Source of the DNA: Burkholderia sp. BCC1644
Lineage (GTDB): Bacteria; Pseudomonadota; Gammaproteobacteria; Burkholderiales; Burkholderiaceae
Length of the DNA stretch: 64,000 bases
Assembly: GCF_902833225.1 (NCBI RefSeq)
Contig: NZ_CADFEI010000015.1
Span: 1 to 64,000, forward strand
Reading direction: 5' to 3'
Of this stretch, positions 1 to 8,618 are shown piece by piece. Made by a program: the position numbers and the translations under genes. The notes beneath the pieces were generated by a model, which was not told the origin of the DNA, ran no database searches, and saw only the letters and a program-made list of their open reading frames with translations. How positions within the stretch are numbered: position 1 is the first letter of the stretch; each line of letters begins with the position of its first letter.

Positions 1-9
1 AACCCGCGA

Positions 10-126
10 ATATCAGTGTGATCCACCGTCGAGTTTTACTGCTACGTCGCCCTCAGGAAATTCGTATGACATGTACTTGAGAAGCTGAAAACCGATCCCC
101 ATTGACACGCGAAGTCATATCAGTGT
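10..126. repeat. Direct repeat ATATCAGTGT upstream of the first LysR gene
   Basis: The 10-mer ATATCAGTGT occurs at 10-19 and again at 117-126, in the otherwise gene-free first 140 bases. The second copy ends 14 bases before the LysR start codon. It could be a pair of regulator-binding half-sites, but nothing beyond the repeat supports that. The start codon at 141 has GAGG only one base upstream, so a normally spaced Shine-Dalgarno sequence is absent. Confidence 0.35.
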
Positions 127-140
127 TCATAATATGAGGC

Positions 141-1007
141 ATGGCACGCAATCTCGACATCGCGCTGCTGCGCGCATTCGTCTCGGTCGCCGATCATCGC
201 AGCATGACGGCGGCCGGCCACGCGCTGCACCTGACGCAAGGCGCGATCAGCCAGCAGGTCGCACGGCTCGAAACGCTGTCCGGTCCGCTGTTCGTCCGCG
301 AGCATCGCAACCTGCTGCTCACGGCGGCCGGCGAGCGGCTGCTCGAACAGGCGCGCCGGCTGCTCGCCGTACACGATGCGCTGCTCACCGACATGACGGC
401 CGGTACGGTTGAAGGCGCCGTTCGTCTCGGCGCGCCGCAGGATCTGGTCGGCACCTGTCTCGCGCCGATCCTGAAGAACTATGCGCAGGCGCATCCGCAA
501 GTCGCGCTCACGCTCGTGTGCGCGGCATCGCCGGAACTGCGGCGCGGGCTCACGCGGGGCGACCTCGATGTCGCGCTGACCGAGGCGCCGGCCGGATCGT
601 CGCGCGGCGAGTGCATCGCCGTCGACCGGCTGGTCTGGGTCGGTGCGAAAGGCGGCACCGCGCACCGCAACACGCCGCTACCGGTGTCGATGGTCGCGCA
701 GACCTGCGCATTCCGTCCGTCCGTGCTCGACGCGTTGCGCGGCTGCGATCGCGCCTGGCGCACCGTGTTCGAGAACGGCAGCTTCGATGCGACGGCCGCG
801 ACCGTGCGTTCCGATCTCGCCGTGACCGTCTGGCTCGCGTCCACCGTGCCGGCCGACCTCGACATCCTGCCGGCCGGCAGCGGCCTGCCCGCGCTGCCGA
901 ACTTCTCGATCAACCTGCATGTGCCGCGCGGCCAGCGCACGCCGGCCGCGACGGAACTGGCCCGCTACCTGCGCAACGGCTTCGCGCGCCTGCGCACGGC
1001 CGCCTAG
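141..1007 (+). CDS. LysR-family transcriptional regulator
   Basis: This 288-residue protein is a LysR-type DNA-binding regulator acting in the cytoplasm. The N-terminal winged helix-turn-helix is plain (residues about 5-65: LRAFVSV, then MTAAGHALHLTQGAISQQV, then ETLSGPLFVRE). It is followed by the usual periplasmic-binding-protein-like effector domain. Length is normal for the family (about 290-310). The C-terminal domain is slightly short and ends in a run of basic and alanine residues. The gene is convergent with the SulP transporter gene, so it does not have the classic divergent arrangement with a target; its target may lie upstream of the window. Effector unknown. The TAG stop lies inside a 12-mer shared with another intergenic site at 33711-33722. 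Confidence 0.9.
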   Translation: MARNLDIALLRAFVSVADHRSMTAAGHALHLTQGAISQQVARLETLSGPLFVREHRNLLLTAAGERLLEQARRLLAVHDALLTDMTAGTVEGAVRLGAPQDLVGTCLAPILKNYAQAHPQVALTLVCAASPELRRGLTRGDLDVALTEAPAGSSRGECIAVDRLVWVGAKGGTAHRNTPLPVSMVAQTCAFRPSVLDALRGCDRAWRTVFENGSFDATAATVRSDLAVTVWLASTVPADLDILPAGSGLPALPNFSINLHVPRGQRTPAATELARYLRNGFARLRTAA

Positions 1008-1022
1008 GGCCTGTTTACGCGA
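1004..1022 (+). repeat. Copy 1 of a shared intergenic end motif (CTAGGGCCTGTT)
   Basis: CTAGGGCCTGTT at 1004-1015 is followed by TACGCGA. The same 12-mer, followed by CATGCGA, occurs on the minus strand at 33711-33722. Nineteen positions agree with two mismatches. This suggests the edge of a dispersed Burkholderia intergenic repeat rather than chance. Confidence 0.5.
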
Positions 1023-1036
1023 ATAACGGGCTTGCG

Positions 1037-1188
1037 AACGTGCCGTTCCGCCCGTCCCCCAAGGAGACTTCCTTCGGGACGCGTGCAAGGAGTAAGGAGC
1101 GCCGTTTGGCCGTGCCAAACGCACCGAAGGAAGTCCCCTTGGGGGACAAGCGACGCACGACGCCGCAATGTGGGCGGAAAGGCACGTT
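1037..1188. repeat. Long imperfect inverted repeat between convergent genes (possible REP-like element / bidirectional terminator)
   Basis: The left arm starts AACGTGCCGTTCCGCCC (1037-1053) and the right arm ends GGGCGGAAAGGCACGTT (about 1172-1188), with one mismatch. An inner pair, starting CCCCCAAGGAGACTTCC on the left and ending AGTCCCCTTGGGGG on the right, is also nearly complementary. At the centre is a perfect 8-bp stem, CGTTTGGC (1103-1110) and GCCAAACG (1114-1121), with a 3-base loop. Transcripts from either convergent gene would fold here, so it could end transcription both ways. Its size and layered symmetry resemble dispersed palindromic elements of Burkholderia. Confidence 0.7.
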
Positions 1189-1192
1189 CCCG

Positions 1193-2911
1193 CTACACCG
1201 TGCCCGGCTCCTGCGGTGCGGGCGTCGTGCCGGCCGCCTCCAGCGCCTGATGCAGCGTCGCGAAAATGCACGACGCGCCGACGACCTCGGTGATCCCGTG
1301 ACGATCCATGTCCGCGCGCAGGTAGCGGTTCACGCGCCCGAACAGCACGCCGATCCCGCGCGCGTGCAACGACTTGACGAGGTCGGTCAGCGTCCGCGCG
1401 GCCGAATAGTCGACATCGGTGATCGCCCCCGCATCGACGACGAACCAGCGCGGCGGCACCGGCGCCGCGTCGACGAGCTCGGTGATTTCGCCGGCAAACA
1501 GATGGTCGTTCGCGAAGAACAGGTCGGAGCCGAACCGATAGACGATCAGCCCCGGCGCCGTCATCGCACCGCGCCGCGCGGGCACCGGCTGCCACCGCCC
1601 GTTGCCCGCGACGGGTTCGAGCACCATCGTGTGCGGCTGGTAGCTGTGGCGCACGTGCCGCATCAGCGACAGCGCAACGGCCAGCAGGATGCCGTGTTCG
1701 ACGCCGACGGTCACGACGGCCGTGGCCGTCACGAGCGCGAGCGTGAATTCGCCGGGACTTTCCTTGCGGATCGCCGCGAGGCTGCGCACGTTGATCAGCC
1801 CGAGCGCGATCGTGAACACGATACCGGCCAGCACCGCATGCGGCAGATACTGCAGGTAGGTGCTGAAGAACAACAGCACGACGGCCACGACGGCCGCGAA
1901 CGCGAGATGGCCGATCTGGCTGCGCACGCCCGCGCCGTCGGCCATCGCCGTCTGCGTCGGGCTGCCGTTGACGACGAACGCGCCGCCGACCGCCGCCGCC
2001 GCGTTCGCGGCCGCGAGGCCGAGGATGTCGGCATTGGTGTCGACGTCTTCGCCGTACTGCTGCGCGAAGACGCGCGCGGCGGCCGCGCTCTGCGCGATGA
2101 TCATCACGAAACACGAGGCGGCGACCGGCACGAGATCGAGGAACTGCTGCCACGTGACGGACGGCCAGCGCAGCGGCGGCAACCCGCCCGCGACCGGCCC
2201 GAGCACCGCGATGCCCTGTGCGGCGAAGCCGAACACGTTGCTCGCCGCGATGCTTCCCGCGACGACGATCATCGGCATCGGCACGTGCGGCAGGAACCGC
2301 TTGCACGCGAGAATCGCGACGACCACGAGCGCCGCGAGCGCGAACGTCGGCCGGTTCGCGTGGACGAGATGCGTGACGACGTAGTCGAGTTGCGCGAGGC
2401 TGCGCGACGCCGGATACGGCACCGCCAGCCCGAGCATGTCGCCGAGCATCGCGATCGACACCTGGACGCCGACGCCGGCGAGAAAGCCGACCAGCACCGT
2501 GCGCGACAGGAAATCGGCGAGAAAGCCGAGCTTGAAGATGCGCGCGAGCAGCAGCATCGCGCCGGTCAGCAGCGCGACCATGCCGGCCAGCGCCGCATAT
2601 TCCGCGCTGCCGGCCGGCGCCATCGACGACAGCCGGCTCGCGAAGATCGTCGCGGTCGCGGAGTCGGCGGCGACGACGAGATGGCGCGATGCGCCGAAGC
2701 ACGCGAATGCAATGAGCGGCAGGAACACCGTATAAAGACCCGTAACGGCCGGCATCCCGGCGATGCGCGCGTAGCCGAGCACCTGCGGGATATCCATCGA
2801 GGCGAGCGAGATGCCCGCGAATACGTCGCGGGTGACGCCTGCCCGGCGGATCGGGAGGATGCCTTTCAGCAGCCGCACACCTGACGGGCGGCTTTCGTTG
2901 GAATCTTGCAT
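1193..2911 (-). CDS. SulP-family anion transporter with STAS domain
   Basis: An inner-membrane SulP/SLC26-type transporter of 572 residues, likely for sulfate or another inorganic or organic anion. The N-terminal two thirds is a string of hydrophobic helices beginning with the family signature region (DIPQVLGYARIAGMPAVTGLY). The sequence VNGSPTQTAMADGAG matches the conserved SulP segment near the later core helices. A STAS domain follows (about residues 440-560, with FVVDAGAITDVDYSAARTL). I chose the ATG at 2909-2911 because the upstream extension is low-complexity arginine-rich sequence with no family match. Substrate cannot be told from sequence. The gene is divergent from the mechanosensitive channel gene. 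Confidence 0.9.
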   Translation of the reverse strand: MQDSNESRPSGVRLLKGILPIRRAGVTRDVFAGISLASMDIPQVLGYARIAGMPAVTGLYTVFLPLIAFACFGASRHLVVAADSATATIFASRLSSMAPAGSAEYAALAGMVALLTGAMLLLARIFKLGFLADFLSRTVLVGFLAGVGVQVSIAMLGDMLGLAVPYPASRSLAQLDYVVTHLVHANRPTFALAALVVVAILACKRFLPHVPMPMIVVAGSIAASNVFGFAAQGIAVLGPVAGGLPPLRWPSVTWQQFLDLVPVAASCFVMIIAQSAAAARVFAQQYGEDVDTNADILGLAAANAAAAVGGAFVVNGSPTQTAMADGAGVRSQIGHLAFAAVVAVVLLFFSTYLQYLPHAVLAGIVFTIALGLINVRSLAAIRKESPGEFTLALVTATAVVTVGVEHGILLAVALSLMRHVRHSYQPHTMVLEPVAGNGRWQPVPARRGAMTAPGLIVYRFGSDLFFANDHLFAGEITELVDAAPVPPRWFVVDAGAITDVDYSAARTLTDLVKSLHARGIGVLFGRVNRYLRADMDRHGITEVVGASCIFATLHQALEAAGTTPAPQEPGTV

Positions 2912-3405
2912 GCGTGAAATGCGTGAAGTCGAAGTGACGGGGTTCGCGAAGTGGTTCGCGCATCGTGCCCCGGGCGGGCCTTGCATGGCAAGTGCGCGAA
3001 GGCGTCGCGTGTCGCTCACCGTGGGCGAATCGGTCGCACGCCTGCGCGAGCGACGCACCGACAACACATGCGCCGCCCGCATGATTGCATGGATCGCCGG
3101 TCACGCGCTTCGGCGCGCGAAGGCCCGCCGCCACGGGCTCGAGCCGATCGTCGGCATGCGCACAATGCCTCCGCGCAACCGGCTCGCACACCGAGTTGCG
3201 GTGACGCGCGCTCACCTTCCGTCCTCACCACGATGCAGAGGACACCTGTACAAAGGTGAGCCGATTCGGGAGCCGTTCGACACGCCTTCACCGCACACGT
3301 CCGGAACCCGATGGCACAATCACGGTCCCTTTCATGCGCCCTTCACCGGGCGCGCGCCGCATCGCGGCGCCGATTCAACGCACGAGAAGGCCCCTGTCCG
3401 CCCCT
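2912..3405. other. Divergent intergenic region (SulP / mechanosensitive channel)
   Basis: These 494 bases hold the promoters of both flanking genes. Open frames running through it are arginine-rich GC artefacts. A short inverted repeat CACCT (3243-3247) and AGGTG (3254-3258) is present. I see no convincing small gene or RNA. Confidence 0.5.
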
Positions 3406-4647
3406 ATGACCCTGAACGAATCCTGGTTGACGCCGCTCGTCGGCATCCTCATCCTGCTCGCCGCTGCCGGCGCGATCACCGCCGCCGTCCATTTCCTGCT
3501 GTTTCGCGTGGTCGCGCGGCTCGCACGACTGTCCGCCACGCGCGTCGACGACGCGCTGTTCGAGTTCGGCGCGTTCAAGTGGCTGAACCGCATCGTCCCG
3601 TTCGTCGTGATCAAGCTCGGGCTCGGCGCGGTGCCCGGCATTCCGGAGCGCGCGACGCAGGCCGCCGACAAGGTGCTGTTCGCGCTGATCGTGTTCCTCG
3701 TGACGATGACGATCAGCGCAACGCTGTCCGCGCTCGAGCACACGCACCGCACGCATCAACGCGACCAGCCGCGCTTGTCGCTGAAAGGCGCGATGCAGCT
3801 CGTCAAGCTCGTGATGTTCATCACGGCGGCGCTCGTCGTGATCGGCGATGCGACCGGCAAGCAGATCGGCCTGCTGCTGTCGGGTATCGGCGCGATGTCG
3901 GCGGTGCTGATGCTGATCTTCAAGGACACGCTGCTCGGCCTCGTCGCCGGCGTGCAACTGTCGTCGAACGACATGCTGCGGATCGGCGACTGGATCACGA
4001 TGCCGTCCGCCGGCGCGGACGGTACCGTCATCGACATCACGCTGAACACCGTCAAGGTCGCGAACTTCGATCACACGATCATCACGGTGCCGACGTGGAA
4101 GCTGATCACCGAGAGCTACCAGAACTGGCGCGGGATGACCGAAGCGGGCGGGCGCCGCATCAAGCGCGCGCTGTTCGTCGACGCGACGAGCGTGCGTTTT
4201 CTGTCGAACGACGAAATCGAACGGCTCGAACGCCTGACGCTGCTGAAGGACTATCTCGAGGACAAGGTCGACGCGATCGAGCAATGGAACGGCACGCTCG
4301 GCGCGGCCGGCGACTGCCCGGCGAACCGCCGCCAGCTGACCAATCTCGGCACGTTCCGCGCGTATGTCGCGAACTACCTGAAGGGTCATCCGCGCATCCG
4401 CCGCGACATGACCTGCATGGCGCGGCAGCTGCCGCTCACGGCCGAAGGCATTCCGCTCGAACTGTACTGCTTCACCGATACGACATCGTGGGTCGACTAC
4501 GAAACCATCCAGTCCGACCTGTTCGATCACCTGATCGCGGTGCTCCCGGAGTTCGGGCTGCGCGTGTACCAGCACCCGTCGGGCTTCGACATGCGGCAGA
4601 TGGCCGGCGCAGCGCAAGCCGGGCTGCAGGCGCCGCGCGCGGGTTGA
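3406..4647 (+). CDS. YbdG-like mechanosensitive (MscS-family) channel
   Basis: This 413-residue inner-membrane protein is close in length to E. coli YbdG (miniconductance channel, 415 residues). Hydrophobic helices lie at about residues 10-35, 60-110 and 130-180. The pore-lining MscS segment is visible as LLSGIGAMSAVLMLIFKD followed by LLGLVAGVQLSSNDMLRIGD. Next comes the beta domain with NTVKVANFDHTIITVP. It should open under membrane tension during hypo-osmotic shock. I use the ATG at 3406, since translation from 3256 would add 50 residues of proline/arginine-rich sequence not seen in the family. A weak purine-rich stretch (GAGAAGG) lies about 15 bases upstream. Confidence 0.88.
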   Translation: MTLNESWLTPLVGILILLAAAGAITAAVHFLLFRVVARLARLSATRVDDALFEFGAFKWLNRIVPFVVIKLGLGAVPGIPERATQAADKVLFALIVFLVTMTISATLSALEHTHRTHQRDQPRLSLKGAMQLVKLVMFITAALVVIGDATGKQIGLLLSGIGAMSAVLMLIFKDTLLGLVAGVQLSSNDMLRIGDWITMPSAGADGTVIDITLNTVKVANFDHTIITVPTWKLITESYQNWRGMTEAGGRRIKRALFVDATSVRFLSNDEIERLERLTLLKDYLEDKVDAIEQWNGTLGAAGDCPANRRQLTNLGTFRAYVANYLKGHPRIRRDMTCMARQLPLTAEGIPLELYCFTDTTSWVDYETIQSDLFDHLIAVLPEFGLRVYQHPSGFDMRQMAGAAQAGLQAPRAG

Positions 4648-4704
4648 CGCATGTCACACGGCGGCCGCCCACCGGCCGCCGCCTGCCGTCGCGCGCGGCC
4701 GCAT

Positions 4705-6126
4705 TTACCGCGCCGCGCACTCCGATGCGAGCCGCCCGAGCACCTTCAATGCTTCCTCGATCTGCCGCGACCACGGATAGCTGTAGTTGAGCCGGATGAA
4801 ATGCCGGTAATCGGTGCCCGCCGAGAACATGTGGCCCGGCCCGACCGTGATCCGCTGCGCGAGCGCGAGCGTGTACAGCTTCATCGCATCGACCTGCGGC
4901 GGCAGCTCGACCCACAGCACGTACCCGCCCTGCGGCTGCGACAGCCGCGTACCTTCCGGAAAGAAGCGCCGCACCATCGCGCTCATCAGGCTCGCCTGCT
5001 GCGCGTATTGCTTGCGCATGCGCCGCAGGTGGAAATCGTAGCCGTCGTATTTCAGGTACTCGGCGATCGCCAGTTGCTCGATCGCGGGCGTCGCGAGCGT
5101 GTTCAGGAATTTCAGCTTCTCGACCTGGTCGCGGTAGCGGCCCGGCATCGCCCAGCCGATCCGGTAGCGTGGCGACAGGCTCTTCGTGAACGACGCGCAA
5201 TGCAGCACGAGACCGTCGCGGTCGAATGATTTCAGCGCGCTCGGCGTCGTGTCGCCGAAATGCAGCTCGTGATAGACGTCGCTCTCGATCGCCGGCACGC
5301 CGTGCTTCGCCAGCAGCTCGACGAGCGCGCGCTTGCGCGCATCGGGCATCTGGAAGCCGAGCGGATTCTGGAAGTTCGGCATCACCATGCACGCGGCGAT
5401 GCGCTCGCGTTCGAGAATCTGTTCGAGCGCGTCGAGATCGATGCCGTCGCCCGGGTGCGTCGCGACTTCCAGCGCGCGCATGCCCATCCGCTCGATCGCG
5501 TGCAGCATCGCGTAGAACGTCGGCGATTCGACGGCGATCGTGTCGCCCGGCTTCGCGACGGCCTGCAGGCACAGGTTGATCGCCTCGGTCGCGCCGATCG
5601 TCATCACGATCTCGCCCGGCTCGACCGCGATCCCGCGTTCCGCGTAGCGCCGCGCGATCTGGCGGATCAGCTCCTGGTTGCCGGGCGGCAGGTCGTCGAT
5701 CACGCCCCAGCGCGTGCGGCGACGCCCGATCGCCTGCGCATAACGCGCAAGGCGCTGCACCGGGAATTGCGATGCGTCGGGATACGGCGAGCCGAGCGGC
5801 ACGGCGTCGTCGCGCGCGATCGAGCGCAGCGTCGACAGCACGAGCCGGCTCACGTCCACGGCCGACGGCTCGGCCGTCGGCGCCGACGTGTGCAGCTCGG
5901 CCTCGGCCGGCGCCGCCGCGCGCGCACGCACGAAATAGCCCGACTGCGGCCGGCTCTCGATCAGGCCGCGGCTTTCCAGCACGAGGTACGCGCGCAGCAC
6001 GGTCGTGACGCTGAGCTGCTGCTGCCGGCTCGCCTGCCGCACCGACGGAATCCGCTCGCCCGGCCGGTACACGCCACGCTCGATCTGCGCCTGGAGATCG
6101 TCGGCCAGTTGTTCGTAACGCTTCAC
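4705..6126 (-). CDS. MocR-type GntR regulator with aminotransferase-like domain
   Basis: A 473-residue PdxR/MocR-family regulator: an N-terminal GntR winged helix (RPGERIPSVRQASRQ, then VTTVLRAYLVLESRGLIESR) fused to a fold-type-I aminotransferase-like domain that binds pyridoxal phosphate. The PLP-lysine region is visible as HCASFTKSLSPRYRIGW, and the substrate/PLP contacts PNFQNPLGFQMP and SDVYHELHFGD are conserved. The start is taken as GTG at 6124-6126, giving MKRYEQLADDL, which matches the family N terminus; AGGGAGG lies just upstream. It is divergent from the YdeP-like oxidoreductase, and a perfect 9-bp inverted repeat lies in the gap, so it probably controls that operon and itself. The effector is unknown. 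Confidence 0.9.
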   Translation of the reverse strand: MKRYEQLADDLQAQIERGVYRPGERIPSVRQASRQQQLSVTTVLRAYLVLESRGLIESRPQSGYFVRARAAAPAEAELHTSAPTAEPSAVDVSRLVLSTLRSIARDDAVPLGSPYPDASQFPVQRLARYAQAIGRRRTRWGVIDDLPPGNQELIRQIARRYAERGIAVEPGEIVMTIGATEAINLCLQAVAKPGDTIAVESPTFYAMLHAIERMGMRALEVATHPGDGIDLDALEQILERERIAACMVMPNFQNPLGFQMPDARKRALVELLAKHGVPAIESDVYHELHFGDTTPSALKSFDRDGLVLHCASFTKSLSPRYRIGWAMPGRYRDQVEKLKFLNTLATPAIEQLAIAEYLKYDGYDFHLRRMRKQYAQQASLMSAMVRRFFPEGTRLSQPQGGYVLWVELPPQVDAMKLYTLALAQRITVGPGHMFSAGTDYRHFIRLNYSYPWSRQIEEALKVLGRLASECAAR

Positions 6127-6156
6127 GCGCCTCCCTTTCAACTTCCCTTCAACAAC

Positions 6157-6223
6157 ACAGTTGCGATCCGCACTGTATGAATGGCCGCAACTGTACTCTT
6201 TTTTGAAGTGAACAGGTGTACAC
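6157..6223. promoter_or_regulatory. Likely MocR operator region between divergent genes
   Basis: A perfect inverted repeat ACAGTTGCG (6157-6165) and CGCAACTGT (6186-6194) sits between the two start codons, with ACTGTA repeated at 6172 and 6190. An 8-bp palindrome GTGTACAC follows at 6216-6223. The placement upstream of a MocR gene and its divergent neighbour fits a shared operator. Confidence 0.6.
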
Positions 6224-6281
6224 ACAGCCGGACGGGTGCCGCGCGTACTCTGCAGCCATCGACCCCGACACCCGCTGCATC

Positions 6282-8606
6282 ATGAAAAAGAAATCCGCCA
6301 CCGCGCGCATCGAACCGTACACCCACCCGGCCGCCGGCTGGGGCGCGCTGAAAGCCGTCACGATCAACCTGATCAAGGAAAAGGTCGCCGGCGGCAACTA
6401 CCGTACGCTGCTGCGCCAGAACCAGCCGGACGGCTTCGACTGCCCCGGCTGCGCGTGGCCCGACCGCCAGCACGCATCGACGTTCGAATTCTGCGAAAAC
6501 GGCGTGAAGGCCGTGGCCGCCGAAGCGACGAGCAAGCGCGTGACGCCCGAATTCTTCGCCGCGCACACGGTCACCGAGCTGCTCGAACAGTCGGATTTCG
6601 AACTCGAACAGCACGGCCGCCTCACCGACCCGATGGCGTACGACGCGCAAACCGACCGCTACGTGCCGATCGCATGGGACGACGCGTTCGAACTGATCGC
6701 GCGCCACCTGCGCGCGCTGCCCGACCCGAACCAGGCCGCGTTCTACACGTCCGGGCGCGCGAGCAACGAAGCGGCGTTCCTGTACCAGTTGCTGGTGCGC
6801 CTGTACGGCACGAACAACTTCCCCGACTGCTCGAACATGTGTCACGAGGCGACGAGCCGCGGGCTGCCGGCCTCGGTCGGCGTCGGCAAGGGCACCGTCA
6901 CGCTCGACGATTTCGAGCACGCCGACACGCTGCTGATCTTCGGCCAGAACCCCGCGACCAACCACCCGCGGATGATGGGCGAGCTGCGCGAATGCGCGAA
7001 GCGCGGCGCGACGATCGTGTCGATCAACCCGCTGAAGGAGCGCGGCCTCGAACGCTTCGCCGATCCGCAAAGCCCCATCGAGATGCTGACGATGTCGGGC
7101 ACGAAGATCGCGTCGACGTTCATCCAGCCGACGATCGGCGGCGATTTCGCGCTGATCAAGGGAATGGCGAAGCGCGTGCTCGAACTCGACGATGCCGCGC
7201 GCGCCGCCGGTGCGCCGCGCGTGCTCGACACCGCGTTCATCGGCGAGCACACGGCCGGTTTCGACGCGTTCGCCGACGATCTTCGCAACGAAAGCTGGTC
7301 CGCGCTGACCGCCGAAAGCGGCGTGCCGTACGAGCAGATCGACAGCCTCGCGCAGCTCTATGCGCGCAGCGAACGCGTGATCGCGACGTGGGGCATGGGC
7401 ATCACGCAGCACAAGCATTCGGTCGCGACCGTGCAGATGCTGACCAACCTGATGCTGATGCGCGGCAACATCGGCCGCCCCGGCGCGGGCCTGTGCCCGG
7501 TGCGCGGGCACTCGAACGTGCAGGGCAACCGCACGGTCGGCATCGAGGAAAAGCCGTCGCAGGCGTTCCTCGACCGCCTCGGCCACGTGTTCGACTTCGA
7601 ACCGCCGCGCCACCACGGCCTCGACGTCGTCGAGACGATCGAAGGGATGCTCGAAGGCCACGTAAAGGTGCTGATCGGCCTCGGCGGCAACTTCGCGATG
7701 GCGACGCCCGACACGCCGCGCACGTGGGAAGGCATGCGCCGCTGCGACCTGTCGGTGCACATCACGACCAAGCTGAACCGCAGCCACCTGATCCACGGCC
7801 GCGACGCGCTGATCCTGCCGACGCTCGGCCGCACCGAGATCGACCTGCAGGACAACGTCGCGCAAGGCGTGACGGTCGAGGATTCGATGAGCATGGTTCA
7901 CGTGTCGTACGGGATGAACAAGCCGGCGTCGCCGAACCTGATGTCGGAGCCTGCCATCGTCGCGCACATGGGCCATGCGCTGTTCGGCAGCGGCAAGATC
8001 GACTGGCTCGCGTACAAGGACGACTACGCGAAGATCCGCGACGCGATCGAGGCGACGCTCGACGGCTTCTACGACTACAACACGCGCATCGCGCGGCCGG
8101 GCGGCTTCCACCTGCGCGTCGCGTCGCGCGACCGCGAGTGGCTCACGCCGACGGGCAAGGCGAACTTCATCGCGCACGCATTGCCGACCGACACGCCGAT
8201 CCAGCGCGCCCGCGCGCTGCACGGCGAACGGCTGATGACGCTGATGACGACGCGCTCGCACGACCAGTACAACACGACCGTCTACGGGCTCGACGACCGC
8301 TATCGCGGCGTGTTCGGCCAGCGCCGCGTGGTGTTCGCCAACCGCGACGATCTCGCGATGCTCGGCCTGCAGGCCGGCGAATGGGTCGACATGGAAACCG
8401 TGTGGCACGACGGCATCGAGCGGCGCGCAAACGGCTTCCTGCTGGTCGAGTACGACATCCCGCGCGGCTGCATCGGCGCGTACTACCCGGAAACCAACCC
8501 GCTCGTGCCGCTCGACAGCGTCGGCGACGTGTGCAACACGCCGACGTCGAAGTCGGTGCCCGTGCTGCTGCATCGCGCGGCCGCGCCGGCGTCGATCGCC
8601 GCCTGA
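6282..8606 (+). CDS. YdeP/FdhF-type molybdopterin oxidoreductase
   Basis: A 774-residue molybdenum-cofactor oxidoreductase of the YdeP (formate dehydrogenase-like) branch. The N-terminal iron-sulfur segment has DCPGCAWP (Cys54, Cys57) and Cys71 rather than the four-cysteine motif of classical enzymes, as in YdeP. A cysteine/histidine segment CSNMCHEAT lies at about 183-191, where the molybdenum region of the family is found. Further cofactor regions include FGQNPATNHPRMMGE and RGNIGRPGAGLCPVRGHSN, with a C-terminal molydopterin-dinucleotide-binding domain starting around LMTTRSHDQYNTT. There is no twin-arginine signal, so it is probably cytoplasmic. Substrate unknown; YdeP has been linked to acid tolerance. 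The start ATG at 6282 gives MKKKSATAR. It lies 12 bases ahead of the bestrophin-like gene. Confidence 0.88.
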   Translation: MKKKSATARIEPYTHPAAGWGALKAVTINLIKEKVAGGNYRTLLRQNQPDGFDCPGCAWPDRQHASTFEFCENGVKAVAAEATSKRVTPEFFAAHTVTELLEQSDFELEQHGRLTDPMAYDAQTDRYVPIAWDDAFELIARHLRALPDPNQAAFYTSGRASNEAAFLYQLLVRLYGTNNFPDCSNMCHEATSRGLPASVGVGKGTVTLDDFEHADTLLIFGQNPATNHPRMMGELRECAKRGATIVSINPLKERGLERFADPQSPIEMLTMSGTKIASTFIQPTIGGDFALIKGMAKRVLELDDAARAAGAPRVLDTAFIGEHTAGFDAFADDLRNESWSALTAESGVPYEQIDSLAQLYARSERVIATWGMGITQHKHSVATVQMLTNLMLMRGNIGRPGAGLCPVRGHSNVQGNRTVGIEEKPSQAFLDRLGHVFDFEPPRHHGLDVVETIEGMLEGHVKVLIGLGGNFAMATPDTPRTWEGMRRCDLSVHITTKLNRSHLIHGRDALILPTLGRTEIDLQDNVAQGVTVEDSMSMVHVSYGMNKPASPNLMSEPAIVAHMGHALFGSGKIDWLAYKDDYAKIRDAIEATLDGFYDYNTRIARPGGFHLRVASRDREWLTPTGKANFIAHALPTDTPIQRARALHGERLMTLMTTRSHDQYNTTVYGLDDRYRGVFGQRRVVFANRDDLAMLGLQAGEWVDMETVWHDGIERRANGFLLVEYDIPRGCIGAYYPETNPLVPLDSVGDVCNTPTSKSVPVLLHRAAAPASIAA

Positions 8607-8618
8607 CGGAGCGCGACG

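Noticed and set aside
102..133. TTGACA and CATAAT as a promoter of the first LysR gene
   Set aside because: The spacer is 20 bases, too long for a normal sigma-70 promoter, so I do not call it.
518..2884. 788-codon plus-strand open frame
   Set aside because: It is arginine/alanine-rich, antisense to the SulP gene, and shows no domain; it is a shadow frame of high-GC DNA.
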